Source: Exiguobacterium algae (lineage in GTDB: Bacteria > Bacillota > Bacilli > Exiguobacteriales > Exiguobacteriaceae). From it: a stretch of 64,000 bases of DNA. The translations under genes and the position numbers were made by a program. The notes beneath the pieces are model-generated. The model searched no databases. It had not been told where the DNA came from and worked only from the letters and a program-made list of their open reading frames with translations. Position 1 is the stretch's first letter. Each line of letters opens with the position of its first letter. Shown here piece after piece: positions 1 through 7,870 of the stretch. The stretch covers positions 62,001-126,000 of the forward strand of contig NZ_JACSKZ010000003.1 of assembly GCF_018617875.1 (NCBI RefSeq), written 5' to 3'.

Positions 1-1
1 C

Positions 2-226
2 TATATCTTTGAAGAACTCGGGTTGAAGGATGCCCTCCAGTTGACCCCGGCTCTCTTTACCGGAAAGTTGAAAGAGACAGATAGTGTCACTTCATTCACC
101 ACGAAAAAAGTCAGCGTATCCTCTCCTGAGTCGCTACCAGTGAACGCAGATGGCGATCCGGGCGGCTCTTTACCGCTCACTTTTGAAATACTTCCAAGTC
201 ATTTATATGTCTTAAGACCGGTTTGA
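2..226 (+). CDS. YegS/BmrU-type lipid kinase, C-terminal end (partial)
   Basis: The window opens inside this gene, so only about 74 C-terminal residues and the TGA stop are present. Family: diacylglycerol/lipid kinases of the YegS/DgkB/BmrU type, which phosphorylate membrane diacylglycerol or related lipids at the cytoplasmic face. The visible part has the C-terminal beta-sandwich signature: PVNADGDPGGSLPLTFEILP, matching the family's 'DGEP...P..fei.P' ending that packs against the catalytic domain. The ATP-binding half lies outside the window. No terminator is seen before the next gene, 57 bases on, so readthrough is possible. Family is fairly secure; substrate is not decidable from this fragment. 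Confidence 0.75.
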   Translation, partial: YIFEELGLKDALQLTPALFTGKLKETDSVTSFTTKKVSVSSPESLPVNADGDPGGSLPLTFEILPSHLYVLRPV

Positions 227-282
227 AGCAGGATTTTTATTAAGGGGCACGAATGGTTTAGAGTCAGAAAGGAGAATGACTT

Positions 283-807
283 ATTCATATTTCGCTCGTC
301 CCTTTACACCATGCATCTGATGCCATCACTCAAACGTTCAATCGCTGGAACAACGACCCGAAGATCGTTCACCTCATCCGTCCGAGTCGCTCGGAGGAAG
401 AATTGAAAGCGATTCATGAATTGAGTACAGAAGACTTAGAAAAGCGACTCGATACACACGACATCTTTCTCATTTATGCAGATGACCAACTCGTTGGCGA
501 AGTGAATACGATGTACAATCCCTCACATCTGTATCATAAAGAACCCGGAAGCGCTTGGCTCGGTCTCGTGATCGGGGAAGCGATTGGACGTGGGAAAGGC
601 GTCGGTACCGAGGCACTCCGTTTGTTGGAGGCACACTTACGCCGTAAAGGTACGCCACGAATCGAACTTGGTGTTTTCGAGTTCAATGAAGCTGCTTATC
701 GTCTTTATCAGAAAATGGGGTACCACGAAATCGGCCGGGTCGAAGATTTTACTTATTGGCGCGGAAAACTGTGGGCAGATATCCGAATGGAGAAACGACT
801 CGACTAA
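283..807 (+). CDS. GNAT family N-acetyltransferase (non-standard start)
   Basis: A cytoplasmic GNAT acetyltransferase moving an acetyl group from acetyl-CoA to an unknown amine. The C-terminal half shows the acetyl-CoA loop (GRGKGVGTEALRLL) and the late motif ELGVFEFNEAAYRLYQKMGY. Coding similarity continues upstream of the first in-frame TTG (403) to about 283 (reading IHISLVPLHHASDAITQTF), a normal GNAT N-terminus. An in-frame TGA lies at 277-279, and AAAGGAG at 268-274 is 8 bases before an ATT codon at 283. So the start is either ATT (174 residues), TTG 403 (134 residues, N-terminally short, but with GGAGG just before it), or the start has been lost by a one-base shift: an out-of-frame ATG lies at 276. 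I favour 283 on protein grounds. Confidence 0.7.
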   Translation: MHISLVPLHHASDAITQTFNRWNNDPKIVHLIRPSRSEEELKAIHELSTEDLEKRLDTHDIFLIYADDQLVGEVNTMYNPSHLYHKEPGSAWLGLVIGEAIGRGKGVGTEALRLLEAHLRRKGTPRIELGVFEFNEAAYRLYQKMGYHEIGRVEDFTYWRGKLWADIRMEKRLD

Positions 808-810
808 AAA

Positions 811-834
811 ACCTTCCACGCGTGCGTGGAAGGT
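811..834. terminator. Bidirectional rho-independent terminator
   Basis: An 11-base perfect stem (ACCTTCCACGC / GCGTGGAAGGT) with A-run before and T-run after, between the convergent GNAT and CBS/ACT genes, serving both. Confidence 0.85.
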
Positions 835-839
835 TTTCG

Positions 840-1475
840 TCAGTTATTCAAGTCTTCCACTTCGACGATGCGGAACCCTTTTTGTTCAAGCTTCGCAACA
901 ATCTTATCCTTCATCGACTCGTCACACTCTGGAGGTAACGTGAGAAGGACACGACGCAATACCTTACTTTTCGCATCAAGCGTCATCAAGCTCGCAATCG
1001 ATGTGTATTTGTTGACGATTTTTGTGATTTTTTCGAGCGCCCCGCCTTGTTCGCTCAATGCAATCGTCACGACGTAACTGCCTGTGTCACGACTCCATGC
1101 CTCTTCTAACATGCCGAGCATTTTTCCGTGCGGCAAAATGCCATAAAATTCGTTGCTGTCGTCTTTTAATACAGCAATGTAAGGAAGTTCTTTAATCGAG
1201 AAAAACACTTTGAAAAAGCCGTCTGACTCATGAACGTACTTCTGTGTGTTTTTGATTAAAGTCATCACAGGCTCATCCATGCTCTCCCCGTTCATACCAT
1301 GGCGGTAAATATGCATCTTATAAATGTTACCCCGGAAAAATGTTCCGGTTTCATCTAAAACAGGTACACAGCGATAACCCGTTTCTTCAAGTGTATTCAA
1401 CGCTTCCCGTAATGTTGCTGTTTCGCGGATTGTAACAACGTCTTTCTTCGGGATACATAAGCTATGTACTAACAT
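840..1475 (-). CDS. cbpA: CBS-ACT domain protein, CbpA-like
   Basis: 211 residues: a CBS pair in roughly residues 1-130 (TATLREALNTLEETGYRCVPVLDE; later ELPYIAVLKDDSNEFYGILPHGKMLG) and an ACT domain at about 138-208 (GSYVVTIALSEQGGALEKITKIVNKY). This CBS+ACT layout and length fit the Listeria CbpA type, a cytosolic protein reported to bind cyclic di-AMP; AcuB-like proteins are the alternative. The role is probably sensing a nucleotide and relaying it by protein contact, since there is no catalytic domain. Start: ATG with AGGAGG eight bases upstream. It stands alone, convergent with the GNAT gene. Domain calls are strong; the ligand is inferred from the family. Confidence 0.7.
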   Translation of the reverse strand: MLVHSLCIPKKDVVTIRETATLREALNTLEETGYRCVPVLDETGTFFRGNIYKMHIYRHGMNGESMDEPVMTLIKNTQKYVHESDGFFKVFFSIKELPYIAVLKDDSNEFYGILPHGKMLGMLEEAWSRDTGSYVVTIALSEQGGALEKITKIVNKYTSIASLMTLDAKSKVLRRVLLTLPPECDESMKDKIVAKLEQKGFRIVEVEDLNN

Positions 1476-1599
1476 GCGTTTTTCCTCCTAGACAATTGAT
1501 AAAGTGGTCTACACCCTATTCATTATTATTCCCCAAATATGATTGAATTCCTTCATCTTTTTTTAAAATACATGAATATCCGATAAGAAATCCTTGGAT

Positions 1600-1628
1600 T
1601 TGTCGTAAACCAAAAAAGTCGTTATAGT
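1600..1628 (+). promoter_or_regulatory. SigA-type promoter of pdxK
   Basis: TTGTCG at 1600-1605, 17 bases, TATAGT at 1623-1628, followed by the RBS AAAGGGG and the ATG at 1665. Confidence 0.6.
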
Positions 1629-1664
1629 GAAACTATCCAAACAGATAAAGGGGATTGAACGATT

Positions 1665-2489
1665 ATGACAATGAAAAAAGCGTTAACCATTGCCGGATCT
1701 GATACAAGTGGTGGTGCAGGAATTCAGGCCGACTTAAAAACGATGGAAGAACTCGGTGTTTACGGCATGACGGCCTTAACTGTCATTGTAGCACAAGACC
1801 CACATAACGCATGGAACCATGAAGTCTTTCCGATCGACACAACGTTGATTGAAAAACAAATCGATACGGTACTTGCCGGAATCGGAGTCGACGCCGTGAA
1901 AACCGGAATGTTGCCGACACCAGAGATTATCGAACTCGCTGCACGTAAAATTAAAGAATACGGCATCGAAAATGCTGTTGTCGACCCTGTCATGGCTTGT
2001 AAAGGTGCAGACGAAATCCTGAACCCGGATGTGGCGGTCGCCATGCGCAAACATCTCGTACCTGTCGCAAAAATCATCACACCAAACTTATTCGAGGCGC
2101 GTATGCTCGCAGGACTCGACAAGACACCGTCGACGATGGATGAAATCAAAGAAGCTGCCCGCTTGATCCATGAGCTTGGAGCGGATATCGTTATCGTGAA
2201 AGTCGGAGGAAAACTTGGATTCGATACAGCGTTCGACGTTTTATACGATGGTAACGAGTATCGTCTGCTTGAAAGTGAAAAAATCGAACCAGCCTTCACT
2301 CACGGCGGTGGCTGCACGTTCTCTTCTGCCATCGCGGCATCGCTCGCCAATGGGCATTCTGTAGAGGAAGCGATTGAAATCGGGAAGCAGTTCATCACAG
2401 AAGCGGTACGTCACTCGTTCCGTCTCAACCAATACGTCGGACCGACCAACCATACCGGTTACCGTAAAAAATTAGCGACACAATCTTAA
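1665..2489 (+). CDS. pdxK: Pyridoxine/pyridoxal/pyridoxamine kinase (ThiD-like PdxK)
   Basis: Phosphorylates vitamin B6 vitamers with ATP in the PLP salvage pathway; cytosolic ribokinase fold. 274 residues, the usual length. Seen: N-terminal ALTIAGSDTSGGAGIQADLKT substrate site (residues 6-26), VVDPVMACKGADEIL (about 105-119), ITPNLFEA (138-145) and the C-terminal anion-hole motif HGGGCTFSSA (213-222), with Cys217 in place of the catalytic-loop Asp region used by classical HMP kinases. The CKGADEIL stretch and GGCTFS pattern are typical of the Bacillus PdxK branch rather than ThiD proper, though HMP kinase activity may remain. Single-gene unit with its own promoter and a downstream hairpin. 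Confidence 0.85.
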   Translation: MTMKKALTIAGSDTSGGAGIQADLKTMEELGVYGMTALTVIVAQDPHNAWNHEVFPIDTTLIEKQIDTVLAGIGVDAVKTGMLPTPEIIELAARKIKEYGIENAVVDPVMACKGADEILNPDVAVAMRKHLVPVAKIITPNLFEARMLAGLDKTPSTMDEIKEAARLIHELGADIVIVKVGGKLGFDTAFDVLYDGNEYRLLESEKIEPAFTHGGGCTFSSAIAASLANGHSVEEAIEIGKQFITEAVRHSFRLNQYVGPTNHTGYRKKLATQS

Positions 2490-2493
2490 AAAA

Positions 2494-2524
2494 GATGACC
2501 CGGGACCACACGTTTCGGGTCATC
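2494..2524 (+). terminator. Terminator-like hairpin after pdxK
   Basis: Stem GATGACCCG (2494-2502) / CGGGTCATC (2516-2524) followed by a weak pyrimidine run; A-run before it. Probably an incomplete terminator ahead of yojF. Confidence 0.55.
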
Positions 2525-2545
2525 CTTTCCATTGGAGGGAAAGGC

Positions 2546-2917
2546 GTGAAATCGATTCAACCTGACAAGATCCAGCACTATCTGGACGAACACGTCGCAA
2601 CGCCACTCTATGTCCACGTTGAGACGACGAACGGGGCTTACGCGACGCATAACGACCCGGATTTCCACAATGCCGGGATGTTCATCCGAAATGCCAACAT
2701 CGAATACAGTATCGGGCAAATAAAAGGGGAAGGGCCCTATCGCGTCGGCTTAAAACTCGACCATGGCTGGCTCTACGTCGAAGGGTTAACCGACTTCGAA
2801 CAACACGGCGAACAGTTATTACTTGCCGGACATGACCGCCTAGGCCGTCTCGCATGTGCCTTGCATATGGATATCAAACCGCTCCCGCAAGGAGCTTCGG
2901 AGGTGGAAAGCCAATGA
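2546..2917 (+). CDS. yojF: YojF-like DUF1806 protein
   Basis: 123-residue cytosolic protein of the DUF1806 family, whose members sit directly upstream of the bacillithiol deacetylase bshB2 in Bacillus relatives. Start chosen at GTG 2546 because GGAGGGA lies just upstream; an in-frame ATG at 2495 sits inside the pdxK terminator hairpin and lacks an RBS. Visible conserved stretches: TPLYVHVETTNGAY and GPYRVGLKLDHGWLYVEGLT. Its stop overlaps the next start in an ATGA tetranucleotide, so the two are translationally coupled. Molecular function is unknown to me; the link to bacillithiol is by neighbourhood only. Confidence 0.8.
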   Translation: MKSIQPDKIQHYLDEHVATPLYVHVETTNGAYATHNDPDFHNAGMFIRNANIEYSIGQIKGEGPYRVGLKLDHGWLYVEGLTDFEQHGEQLLLAGHDRLGRLACALHMDIKPLPQGASEVESQ

Positions 2918-3567
2918 AGGGTCCTTTACTCGTCATTTTCCCACACCCGGATGATGAAGCATTCAGCTCAGCCGGGACCATTATCCAGCACCGAAAAGAA
3001 GGATGGCCTGTCACATACGTGTGCCTGACGCTCGGTGAAATGGGACGAAACATGGGATCCCCGATTTTTACGACACGTGAAGAGCTCCCGAAAATTCGAA
3101 AACATGAGTTAGAGGATGCTTGCGAGGTCATGGGGATTCAAGATTTACGGATGTGGGGGCTTCGTGACAAAACCGTTGAATTCGAAGATGAAGAAGAATT
3201 ATCCGCACGTTTCCGTTCACTCATCGACGAAGTGAACCCGGCCACGGTCATTTCTTTTTATCCCGGCTATGCGGTCCATCCAGACCATGAAGCAACAGCC
3301 CGCGCTGTCGTACGGGCACTTCAAGAAATAGAGGACTCAAAGCGACCTGAATTTTTAGGCGTCGCCTTCGACCGACGCACTGAGGAAGAACTCGGACAAC
3401 CACATGTAATCCATGATGTGACGGCTGAGAGCGAACAAAAGAAAGCCGCCTTATTCGCTCATCGTTCTCAGACTGAGGGGCTTCTTCGTGCAATTGATCA
3501 CGCAGAAAACGCCCACGTCATGGAGTTACTCCAACGTGAGCGCTTCTATCATTATCCGTTCTCATGA
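2914..3567 (+). CDS. bshB2: Bacillithiol biosynthesis deacetylase BshB2
   Basis: Zinc-dependent LmbE/PIG-L fold deacetylase removing the acetyl group from GlcNAc-malate, the second step of bacillithiol (the Firmicute low-molecular-weight thiol) synthesis; may also act on bacillithiol S-conjugates. 217 residues. Metal site visible: HPDDE at 11-15 and HPDH at 122-125; GEMGRNMG loop at 41-48. Start ATG at 2914 with GGAGGTGG upstream, overlapping the yojF stop. Its presence implies bacillithiol chemistry in this organism. A terminator hairpin follows at 3703. Assignment to BshB2 rather than BshB1 rests on the YojF neighbour and sequence feel. Confidence 0.88.
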   Translation: MKGPLLVIFPHPDDEAFSSAGTIIQHRKEGWPVTYVCLTLGEMGRNMGSPIFTTREELPKIRKHELEDACEVMGIQDLRMWGLRDKTVEFEDEEELSARFRSLIDEVNPATVISFYPGYAVHPDHEATARAVVRALQEIEDSKRPEFLGVAFDRRTEEELGQPHVIHDVTAESEQKKAALFAHRSQTEGLLRAIDHAENAHVMELLQRERFYHYPFS

Positions 3568-3654
3568 CTCGTATGCAAGTCGCGTCATATAAAGAAGTGT
3601 TCCTACCGTACCTAAGCCGATTAATGTTCCCATCACAACCACGATTTGTCCCAT
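3562..3654 (-). CDS. 30-residue single-pass membrane peptide
   Basis: A short reading frame in the otherwise empty gap after bshB2: starts MGQIVVVMGTLIGLGTVGTL and ends LLYMTRLAYES, i.e. one hydrophobic helix with a short charged tail. An RBS (GAGGTGAAAG) sits four to eight bases before its ATG at 3654, and its stop lies head to head with the bshB2 stop. The composition and RBS support a real small membrane protein, but I recognise no family. It could be a regulatory peptide or a chance frame. Confidence 0.5.
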   Translation of the reverse strand: MGQIVVVMGTLIGLGTVGTLLYMTRLAYES

Positions 3655-3702
3655 GCTTTCACCTCAATTTGATTTACGAGCATGACATACACTCGGTTTT
3701 CA

Positions 3703-3734
3703 GACAGCACAGCTTCGACTCGTGCTGTCTTTTT
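3703..3734 (+). terminator. Terminator after bshB2
   Basis: GACAGCAC (3703-3710) / GTGCTGTC (3722-3729) followed by TTTTTAT. Confidence 0.75.
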
Positions 3735-3805
3735 ATGTACTCGGTTTGATTGTCTTCATCATACACCCATCCACTCTTTCATTTCTTCAGTCTTAAGATG
3801 TAAAA

Positions 3806-3833
3806 ACAGGCATGGCTTATGACCCATGCCTGT
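3806..3833 (-). terminator. Terminator of the MFS gene
   Basis: ACAGGCATGG / CCATGCCTGT, a ten-base perfect stem, followed on the minus strand by TTTTTACA. Confidence 0.85.
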
Positions 3834-3838
3834 AGCGC

Positions 3839-4999
3839 TTATCGGGAAATGGCGTGCACAATCCATACAACGAACCCGATGAGAATCAACGCAAGAAATA
3901 GAGACCACACTGTTCCGACGATGAAGACTACACCGAACAAGAGAATGCCCAGGTGCCATAACATCGACACGGATGACTCGGTCGTCGCCCGAATGGACGA
4001 TGGAACCTGATGATGCAGGATGCCGAAATAAATCGGCTCCATTGCGCCGTACAGAAGAGCCAACAGTCCCATCACAACAATCCCGATTGGGCTCGGAAAC
4101 ATTCCGAGGAAGAGAAATCCTCCACCAATCGTCCAACCGAATCGTTTCAACCAACGTTCTGAAGGCGCAAATCGCACGATGACTCCTGCGAACAATTGTC
4201 CTGGTAACTGAATCAAGAGCAATCCGCTTGAAATGACACCAAACCAATAGACGGGAATCGACACATCGCGTGCGTATAGTTGCCAAAACTCATCGAGGAA
4301 ATTAAAAGCAGACACTGCTGCCAAGAAGCCGATGGTGACATGGCGAAGTTGTTTTTTCGACCAGATGAATCGGAAGCCTTTCAACAAGTGCCCCCACGTC
4401 AAACGCTCCTCCACCTCTCGCTGAGTCGGCTCGACGAGAAAGAGGCTACAAACGGTCGCCATCATCAAACTGACGATTGAGAGCTTATAGTTCCACTCCA
4501 TGGGAAAATGCTGCGCCAGCAGACTGCCACTCAGTGCCGCCGTGACCGCGGCTACGATGCCAATCGCGTTCAACCTTCCGAGGATTCGTTCGAACTTCCA
4601 TTCGTGACCTTCCTGTAACGACTCATACAGTAACGCATTCTCTGCCCCGCTTCGAATGACCGATCCGACGGCTGAACAACTGATGGCGACAAAGAAGCCG
4701 GTGAACGTGAACGAATACAAGAGGATGAAAAACGACAGCCACTCTAACCCGACACCGATTTGAACGAGTCGACGTCGCGTCGTTTGGTCTGCCCATACGC
4801 CGGTCGGCACTTCCAACAAAACGATGATCCCAGCATACACCATCTCTAAATAGACGACTTCTTGAATTAAGATTCCCCGTGATTCCCAAAACAATCGTTC
4901 AATCACGTAAGCGGGAATCAAGCCTTCAAACCAACGAATCCACCCTATCCAAACAATATTTCGACGAACTTAACTTGGTGAACGTGCTCGTTTTCTCAT
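3839..4999 (-). pseudogene. MFS transporter interrupted by an early in-frame stop
   Basis: A major facilitator transporter of about 385 codons. A good start exists: ATG at 4999 preceded by AAGGAGGAGATTC. It reads MRKRARSPS, then TAA (plus-strand tta at 4970-4972), then resumes in the same frame as VRRNIVWIGWIRWFEGLIP and on through the full transporter. The first transmembrane helix spans the region just after the stop, so the only in-frame later start (TTG at 4921, without an RBS) would delete half of TM1. Around 10-11 further helices and a DxxTRRR-type loop (GVWADQTTRRR) are intact. Either a recent nonsense mutation (SxS-TAA-V) or a single-base sequence error. Substrate unknown. Confidence 0.75.
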
Positions 5000-5042
5000 C
5001 TGAATCTCCTCCTTACCTTCCTATTCCCGAAAACAGAAAAAA

Positions 5043-5064
5043 ACCACGAGATACATCTCGTGGT
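5043..5064 (-). terminator. Terminator of the PfpI gene
   Basis: ACCACGAGAT / ATCTCGTGGT palindrome followed on the minus strand by a seven-T run. Confidence 0.8.
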
Positions 5065-5070
5065 GGCGTG

Positions 5071-5583
5071 TTATTTCAATAGGTTGAGAATCTCGCGATT
5101 GAATGCCGGAATATCATCCGGTTGACGGCTCGTCACGAGCTGGTTCTGACACACGACGACTTCTTTGTCCGCATATTTCGCACCGGCATACTCCATATCG
5201 ACTTTAATTGATTTGTATCCGGTCGCGTCACGACCTTCTAGTGTCTTCGCCGTAATCAACAGCTGTGGTCCATGACAGATGGCAAACACGGGTTTCTTCG
5301 CATCCATGAACGCTTTTGCGAACGAGACGAAACGTTCGTCTTCACGCAACAAGTCAGGAGAGAATCCGCCTGGTAAGAGAAGGGCATCAAAATCTTCTGG
5401 TGATACATCGTCAATCGATTGATCGATGTTCACTTTCGCCTTTCCTTGCTTCCCTTCTACCGTATTGCCCGCTTTCTTCTCAATCGTCACGACGTCATGT
5501 CCCGCATCCACCAATGCGTCACGGGGACCCGTGAATTCTACATCTTCAAACATATCCGTAATGAGCGTTGCTACTTTTGCCAT
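5071..5583 (-). CDS. DJ-1/PfpI family protein (general stress protein 18-like)
   Basis: 170-residue cytosolic protein of the type 1 glutamine amidotransferase-like DJ-1/PfpI/YfkM group, which protects against stress and has been linked to glyoxal/methylglyoxal detoxification or deglycation. The nucleophile elbow is clear: FAICHGPQLL with the catalytic Cys at about 104, and upstream Glu in DMFEDVEF. Start at ATG 5583 (MAKVATLITD) because AAGGGAG lies upstream; an earlier frame extension has no RBS. A SigB-like promoter lies at 5651-5626. Monocistronic with its own terminator. The exact enzymatic activity is not decidable from sequence. Confidence 0.85.
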   Translation of the reverse strand: MAKVATLITDMFEDVEFTGPRDALVDAGHDVVTIEKKAGNTVEGKQGKAKVNIDQSIDDVSPEDFDALLLPGGFSPDLLREDERFVSFAKAFMDAKKPVFAICHGPQLLITAKTLEGRDATGYKSIKVDMEYAGAKYADKEVVVCQNQLVTSRQPDDIPAFNREILNLLK

Positions 5584-5625
5584 ATTCGAAACACTCCCTT
5601 TGTTTGTTTTATGCACATAGGGATA

Positions 5626-5651
5626 GTTCCACTGGCATGAATCACTTAAAC
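5626..5651 (-). promoter_or_regulatory. SigB-like promoter of the PfpI gene
   Basis: On the minus strand GTTTAA, 14 bases, TGGAAC. The -35 matches the general stress consensus exactly; the -10 (GGGTAT/GGGAAC type) is off by one or two. Confidence 0.45.
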
Positions 5652-5664
5652 ATCATTTATACAT

Positions 5665-6249
5665 TCAACGGAACTTCGAAACATACGGATTGTCGCGTTC
5701 GAAGAAACGATATGGATAATCCCGTGCCTCTCCCGTATTCGGGATCCCGACACGCGGCCCTTCTTCGATTGCTGTCACGCCTGACCCCTCGGTAATGTAC
5801 AAAGGATCCTGTTGAAACGAATGACCATACAAATCCATCGTGATCCCAAGTGCTTTCGTCAACTTTCCAGGACCGTTCGTCTGATCGTACTGCCTCACTC
5901 CAGGACGATTTGCCTCAATCAATTCATGTCCCTGAACTGGTTCGATCGCTCGAATGAGGATGGCTTCCGGTGATCCGACCGGTCCACTGACAACGTTCAG
6001 GAGTGTATGGGTATGCATCTTATACATATAGACGTGTCCAGGCTTTCCAAACATGACTTCTGTTCGCTTCGTCCGCCTTCCTCCAAAACTATGGGCAGCA
6101 CGGTCGATTGCTCCCAGGTAAGCCTCCGTTTCGACAATCTTCCCAATGATTTCTCCATTCGGGTGTTGATGAACGAGATATTGACCAAGCAATGCCTTCG
6201 CCAAATCAAGTGTCGGTTGTTCGTAAAACATCTGATCAAGCCGCTTCAT
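5665..6249 (-). CDS. Alkyladenine (3-methyladenine) DNA glycosylase
   Basis: Base-excision repair enzyme of the AAG/Mpg family that flips out and removes alkylated or deaminated purines. 194 residues, typical for bacterial members. Seen: LAKALLGQYLVH, the catalytic-region IVETEAYLGAIDRAAHSFGGRRTKRTE with the water-activating Glu, the HVYMYKMHTH wedge loop, and the C-terminal basic PRVGI. Start ATG 6249 is preceded by AAAGGAGGTGTGAGG; a GTG two codons earlier is less well placed. Single gene; no terminator is evident between it and the PfpI promoter. Confidence 0.88.
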   Translation of the reverse strand: MKRLDQMFYEQPTLDLAKALLGQYLVHQHPNGEIIGKIVETEAYLGAIDRAAHSFGGRRTKRTEVMFGKPGHVYMYKMHTHTLLNVVSGPVGSPEAILIRAIEPVQGHELIEANRPGVRQYDQTNGPGKLTKALGITMDLYGHSFQQDPLYITEGSGVTAIEEGPRVGIPNTGEARDYPYRFFERDNPYVSKFR

Positions 6250-6302
6250 CCTCACACCTCCTTTGTTCTATTTTCTCAAAGCGTTTTCGACGACACAAAA
6301 AA

Positions 6303-6328
6303 GATGCCCTGAATCGTCTCAGGACATC
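6303..6328 (-). terminator. Terminator of nhaC
   Basis: GATGCCCTGA / TCAGGACATC with one mismatch, followed on the minus strand by TTTTTTGTG. Confidence 0.75.
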
Positions 6329-6335
6329 TGATGGA

Positions 6336-7712
6336 TTAAGAAGCCAGTTTCAACATCTCACGTTGCTTCCCCAGTTTCACATAACCGAGTAACACAGAGA
6401 AGATTGGACTGAGCCATAAGAAGAATGCAAATGGTGCATATTCAAGAACCGGTACTCCGAGCGTCGCCGCGAAGAACGCACCGGATACACCCCAAGGAAT
6501 GAGCGGATTAATGACTGTCCCGCCATCTTCAAGCGCACGTGACAAGTAACGCGGATCAATGCCCCGGTCGACAAATCCTTGTTTGAAGGCCTGACCTGGA
6601 AGCAAAATCGAAAGATACTGTTCTCCTGCGAGTAAGTTGACTCCGATGGAGCTTAAGACAACGGATAATACCGAACTCCCGGGAGACTGCAAGCGTTTGA
6701 GAAGAGACTCCACGATTGCTTGGAAGACACCGAGTTCACGGAGCAGACCACCGAAAGCGAGGGCGATCAAGACGAGACTGACTGACCAAAGCATCGACTC
6801 GAGACCACCGCGGTCAAGTACTGTCGCAATCGTTTCATTCTCGACACCCGACTTGAAGCCAGACTGCATGACACCGAGCCAGTTCGAGATGCTCCAATTC
6901 CCTTGAACGAATCCAGTCGTCAACACGCCGGCAAACATCCCGACGAGCATTGTCGGCAAGACCGGAATCCGTCGAAAGGCTAAAATCGCAACAAGTGCCG
7001 GGGCAAGAAGTGTCAGCCATGACAGATTAAAACGGCCAGCTAGTGCAGCTTGCGCTTCCGCAATTTGTGTCGTGTCAGCAGTTTGACCGCTCCGACCAAG
7101 AAGCATGAATAGAATCACCGTGATCACAAATGCCGGGATTGTCGTCCCCATCATAAAACGGATGTGGTCGAACAGTTTGACGCCAGCGACGGCCGGTGCA
7201 AAGTTCGTCGTATCCGATAGCGGGCTCATCTTGTCTCCAAAGAGAGCACCCGACACGATGGCGCCTGCAGCAAGAGCTGGCGAGATGCCTAGAGCCGTAC
7301 CAATTCCAAACAAGGCGACACCGACCGTCCCGACCGTCGTAAAGGCACTACCCGTGAATGTCGAAACAATCATGGTGATCAATAGCACACTCGGTAAGAA
7401 CCATTCTGCCGAAATCGTATTTAAACCGATGGAGAGAATCGTCGCGACCGTCCCGGACATTTGCCATACCCCGATGAGCATCCCGATCATCAACAAAATA
7501 AGTACCGGCATGATGGCTTCGCGAATCCCGTTGATCATCGCCGTCTCGATTCGTTTGAAATCACGCGTCCGATAATACGCGTACACACCTACCATTATTA
7601 GTGTGCCAAAGATCGCCATGTGTGGCGTCGCTTTGGCTAAAAACATCAGTGCGAGCAGCGTAATCCCGCTCATCAACACGACGAATACAGCCTCTTTTCC
7701 TTTCATCTGCAT
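6336..7712 (-). CDS. nhaC: NhaC-family Na+/H+ antiporter
   Basis: 458-residue integral membrane protein with about 11-12 helices, of the NhaC family: exchanges cytoplasmic Na+ (or an organic anion such as malate/lactate in the MleN branch) for protons. Characteristic stretches: MIGMLIGVWQMSGTVATI, the conserved STFTGSAFTTVGTVGVALFGIG core, SGALFGDKMSPLSDTTNFAPAVAGV and the later VNLLAGEQYLSILLPGQAF. Start: ATG at 7712 or the second Met (7706); AAGGAGGGGACG lies just upstream. A perfect 18-base palindrome sits about 55 bases upstream. Family certain, ion/substrate partly inferred. Confidence 0.85.
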   Translation of the reverse strand: MQMKGKEAVFVVLMSGITLLALMFLAKATPHMAIFGTLIMVGVYAYYRTRDFKRIETAMINGIREAIMPVLILLMIGMLIGVWQMSGTVATILSIGLNTISAEWFLPSVLLITMIVSTFTGSAFTTVGTVGVALFGIGTALGISPALAAGAIVSGALFGDKMSPLSDTTNFAPAVAGVKLFDHIRFMMGTTIPAFVITVILFMLLGRSGQTADTTQIAEAQAALAGRFNLSWLTLLAPALVAILAFRRIPVLPTMLVGMFAGVLTTGFVQGNWSISNWLGVMQSGFKSGVENETIATVLDRGGLESMLWSVSLVLIALAFGGLLRELGVFQAIVESLLKRLQSPGSSVLSVVLSSIGVNLLAGEQYLSILLPGQAFKQGFVDRGIDPRYLSRALEDGGTVINPLIPWGVSGAFFAATLGVPVLEYAPFAFFLWLSPIFSVLLGYVKLGKQREMLKLAS

Positions 7713-7765
7713 CGACGTCCCCTCCTTTCATGTTGTTAATTATTATTTTGCCTAACCGCTTAAAC

Positions 7766-7783
7766 GCTTTTATGCATAAAAGC
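7766..7783. promoter_or_regulatory. 18-base perfect palindrome upstream of nhaC
   Basis: GCTTTTATGCATAAAAGC, self-complementary, 53 bases before the nhaC start. Could be an operator or, as RNA, a small hairpin. No regulator is identified. Confidence 0.4.
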
Positions 7784-7870
7784 ATGTCAGGGATGTTTTT
7801 TACTATACTCGCTCCAAACCTCCCTGTCAAACCGATTTTTATGATAAATTATATGCTTGAGGGTGACCTC

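Noticed and set aside
1760-2299. 179-codon open frame antisense to pdxK
   Set aside because: Lies wholly inside a strongly conserved kinase gene, has no RBS, and its composition is that of a shadow frame.
2495-2545. Upstream ATG extension of yojF
   Set aside because: Falls in the pdxK terminator stem and has no Shine-Dalgarno sequence; GTG at 2546 is preceded by GGAGGGA.
3759-4286. 175-codon frame antisense/overlapping the MFS gene
   Set aside because: Shifted frame of the same strand, no RBS and no domain.
7105-7575. 156-codon open frame on the plus strand within nhaC
   Set aside because: Opposite a clear 11-12 helix antiporter gene; no RBS, no recognisable domain.
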